DNA from: Citrobacter arsenatis
GTDB taxonomy: Bacteria > Pseudomonadota > Gammaproteobacteria > Enterobacterales > Enterobacteriaceae
Direction: 5' to 3'
Assembly (NCBI RefSeq): GCF_004353845.1
Contig: NZ_CP037864.1
Location: 1,984,001 to 2,048,000 of the forward strand
DNA length: 64,000 bases
Each line of letters opens with the position of its first letter. The stretch's first letter is position 1. The position numbers and the translations under genes were made by a program. Shown piece after piece: positions 62,674 to 64,000 of the stretch. Under the pieces are notes generated by a model, which worked only from the letters and a program-made list of their open reading frames with translations, did not search any database and was not told where the DNA came from.

Positions 62674-63699
62674 GTGGGCCCAGTAATGTTGGATGTTGAA
62701 GGGTATGAGCTGGACGCTGAAGAGCGTGAGATTCTGGCGCATCCGCTGGTAGGTGGGTTGATCCTCTTTACCCGAAATTATCATGACCCGGAACAGTTGC
62801 GTGAACTCGTGCGCCAGATCCGCGCGGCATCGCGCAATCATTTGGTGGTGGCGGTAGATCAGGAAGGCGGGCGCGTACAGCGTTTTCGCGAAGGATTTAC
62901 GCGTTTACCCGCGGCCCAATCCTTTGCCGCGCTGCACGGTCTGGAAGAGGGCGGCAAACTGGCTCAGGATGCCGGATGGCTAATGGCCAGCGAAATGATC
63001 GCAATGGACATCGATATCAGCTTTGCGCCGGTGCTGGATGTGGGGCATATCAGTGCGGCAATTGGCGAGCGCTCATATCATGCCGATCCGCTGAAAGCGC
63101 TGGCTATGGCAACCCGCTTCATTGACGGTATGCACGCCGCTGGCATGAAAACTACCGGTAAACATTTCCCCGGACATGGGGCGGTGACGGCGGATTCACA
63201 CAAAGAAACGCCAACCGATCCACGCTCAGAAGCGGAAATTCGGGCGAAAGATATGTCCGTGTTCCAGACGTTGATTACGGAAAACAAACTTGATGCCATT
63301 ATGCCTGCGCACGTTATCTACAGTGACGTGGATCCGCGTCCGGCGAGCGGGTCGCCGCACTGGCTAAAAACGGTTCTGCGTCAGGAGCTTGGCTTCGATG
63401 GCGTCATTTTCTCCGACGATTTGTCGATGGAGGGGGCGGCGATAATGGGAAGCTATGCGGAGCGTGGTCAGGCATCTCTGGATGCAGGTTGCGATATGAT
63501 CCTGGTCTGCAATAATCGTAAAGGAGCGGTCAGTGTGTTAGATAATCTGTCGCCGATCAATGCAGAACGTGTTACACGTTTGTATCATAAAGGTTCATTT
63601 TCACGTCAGGAACTGATGGATTCGGCACGCTGGAAGACGGTAAGTGCCCAGCTCAACCAGCTTCATGAGCGCTGGCAGGAAGAGAAAGCAGGTCATTAA
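62674..63699 (+). CDS. nagZ: Beta-N-acetylhexosaminidase NagZ
   Basis: A 341-residue GH3 enzyme that removes N-acetylglucosamine from anhydro-muropeptides in wall recycling, thereby affecting AmpC induction. KHFPGHGAVTADSHKETP holds the mobile His loop, and IFSDDLSMEGA has the nucleophile Asp. The start is GTG at 62674 after AAGGAGAGCA. Same length as in E. coli. Confidence 0.96.
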   Translation: MGPVMLDVEGYELDAEEREILAHPLVGGLILFTRNYHDPEQLRELVRQIRAASRNHLVVAVDQEGGRVQRFREGFTRLPAAQSFAALHGLEEGGKLAQDAGWLMASEMIAMDIDISFAPVLDVGHISAAIGERSYHADPLKALAMATRFIDGMHAAGMKTTGKHFPGHGAVTADSHKETPTDPRSEAEIRAKDMSVFQTLITENKLDAIMPAHVIYSDVDPRPASGSPHWLKTVLRQELGFDGVIFSDDLSMEGAAIMGSYAERGQASLDAGCDMILVCNNRKGAVSVLDNLSPINAERVTRLYHKGSFSRQELMDSARWKTVSAQLNQLHERWQEEKAGH

Positions 63700-63720
63700 C
63701 GCAAGTTTGGCGAGGATGCG

Positions 63721-64000
63721 ATGATTATCTATTTACACGGTTTTGACTCTAACAGTCCGGGCAACCACGAAAAGGTGTTGCAGCTGCAGTTTATCGACCC
63801 GGACGTCAGGCTGATTAGCTACAGTACGCGGCATCCTAAACATGATATGCAGCATCTGCTGAAAGAAGTGGACAAAATGCTGCAACTTAATGTGGACGAC
63901 CGGCCGCTGATTTGTGGTGTCGGGCTCGGGGGGTATTGGGCTGAACGGATTGGTTTCCTGTGTGATATTCGTCAGGTCGTGTTTAATCCCAATCTGTTCC
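63721..64000 (+). CDS. ycfP: YqiA/YcfP-type alpha/beta fold protein, N-terminal part
   Basis: The first 93 codons start [44 protein letters not shown], matching E. coli YcfP (UPF0227). The motif [17 protein letters not shown] is the esterase-like elbow; its function is not established. The gene runs off the window, so its end is not seen. It starts 21 bases after nagZ with GCGAGG before the ATG. Confidence 0.92.

Noticed and set aside
1..64000. CRISPR arrays, toxin-antitoxin pairs, prophage or IS elements
   Set aside because: No regularly spaced repeats, transposase frames, or phage structural genes were seen. Repeats present are REP/BIME units and tRNA-Asn copies.

Overview
The window reads as chromosome of an enterobacterium close to Escherichia, Salmonella and Citrobacter. 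Most proteins can be aligned by eye to E. coli K-12 products over their full length, and long stretches keep the K-12 gene order. Citrobacter is my best guess for the genus, because the backbone mixes E. coli genes (yeeO, nac, cbl, shiA, fhuE) with material not at these places in K-12. The sequence alone does not prove the genus.

1-18 kb: pyrC (partial), yceB, mdtH, rimJ, yceH, mviM and murJ lead into the flagellar rod, hook and ring cluster. flgN, flgM and flgA lie on the minus strand and flgBCDEFGHIJKL on the plus strand. Sigma-28-type promoters are visible before flgM and flgK. 18-20.5 kb: an MFS exporter and a divergent LysR regulator sit between flgL and rne. 20.5-38.8 kb: rne with its long conserved leader, rluC, yceF, the yceD-rpmF-plsX-fabHDG-acpP-fabF lipid operon, pabC-mltG-tmk-holB-ycfH, and ptsG with its CRP/Mlc/SgrS control region.

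38.8-57.9 kb is the unusual part. In K-12, ptsG is followed directly by fhuE. Here about 19 kb lies between them: a three-domain aminopeptidase P, amn, shiA, an AT-rich fimbrial island, nac, cbl, a small secreted protein, yeeO and three nearly identical tRNA-Asn(GUU) genes. In K-12 amn, shiA, nac, cbl, yeeO and asn tRNAs lie together about 20 map minutes away, so this is a relocated and internally reshuffled block. The fimbrial island (43.9-52.7 kb) has two tandem IprA-like winged-helix regulators facing away from a subunit-chaperone-usher-adhesin-chaperone operon. It ends with a LuxR-type regulator whose receiver-like half lacks the phospho-acceptor aspartate. Between regulators and operon is an 18-bp near-perfect inverted repeat flanking 115 bp, which looks like a small invertible switch. 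I see no recombinase gene nearby.

57.9-64 kb returns to the K-12 order: fhuE (with a Fur box), hinT, ycfL, lpoB, thiK, nagZ and the start of ycfP. No CRISPR array, prophage, integrase or insertion sequence was seen. The most interesting candidates are the fimbrial switch with its regulators and the tRNA-Asn-associated rearrangement.
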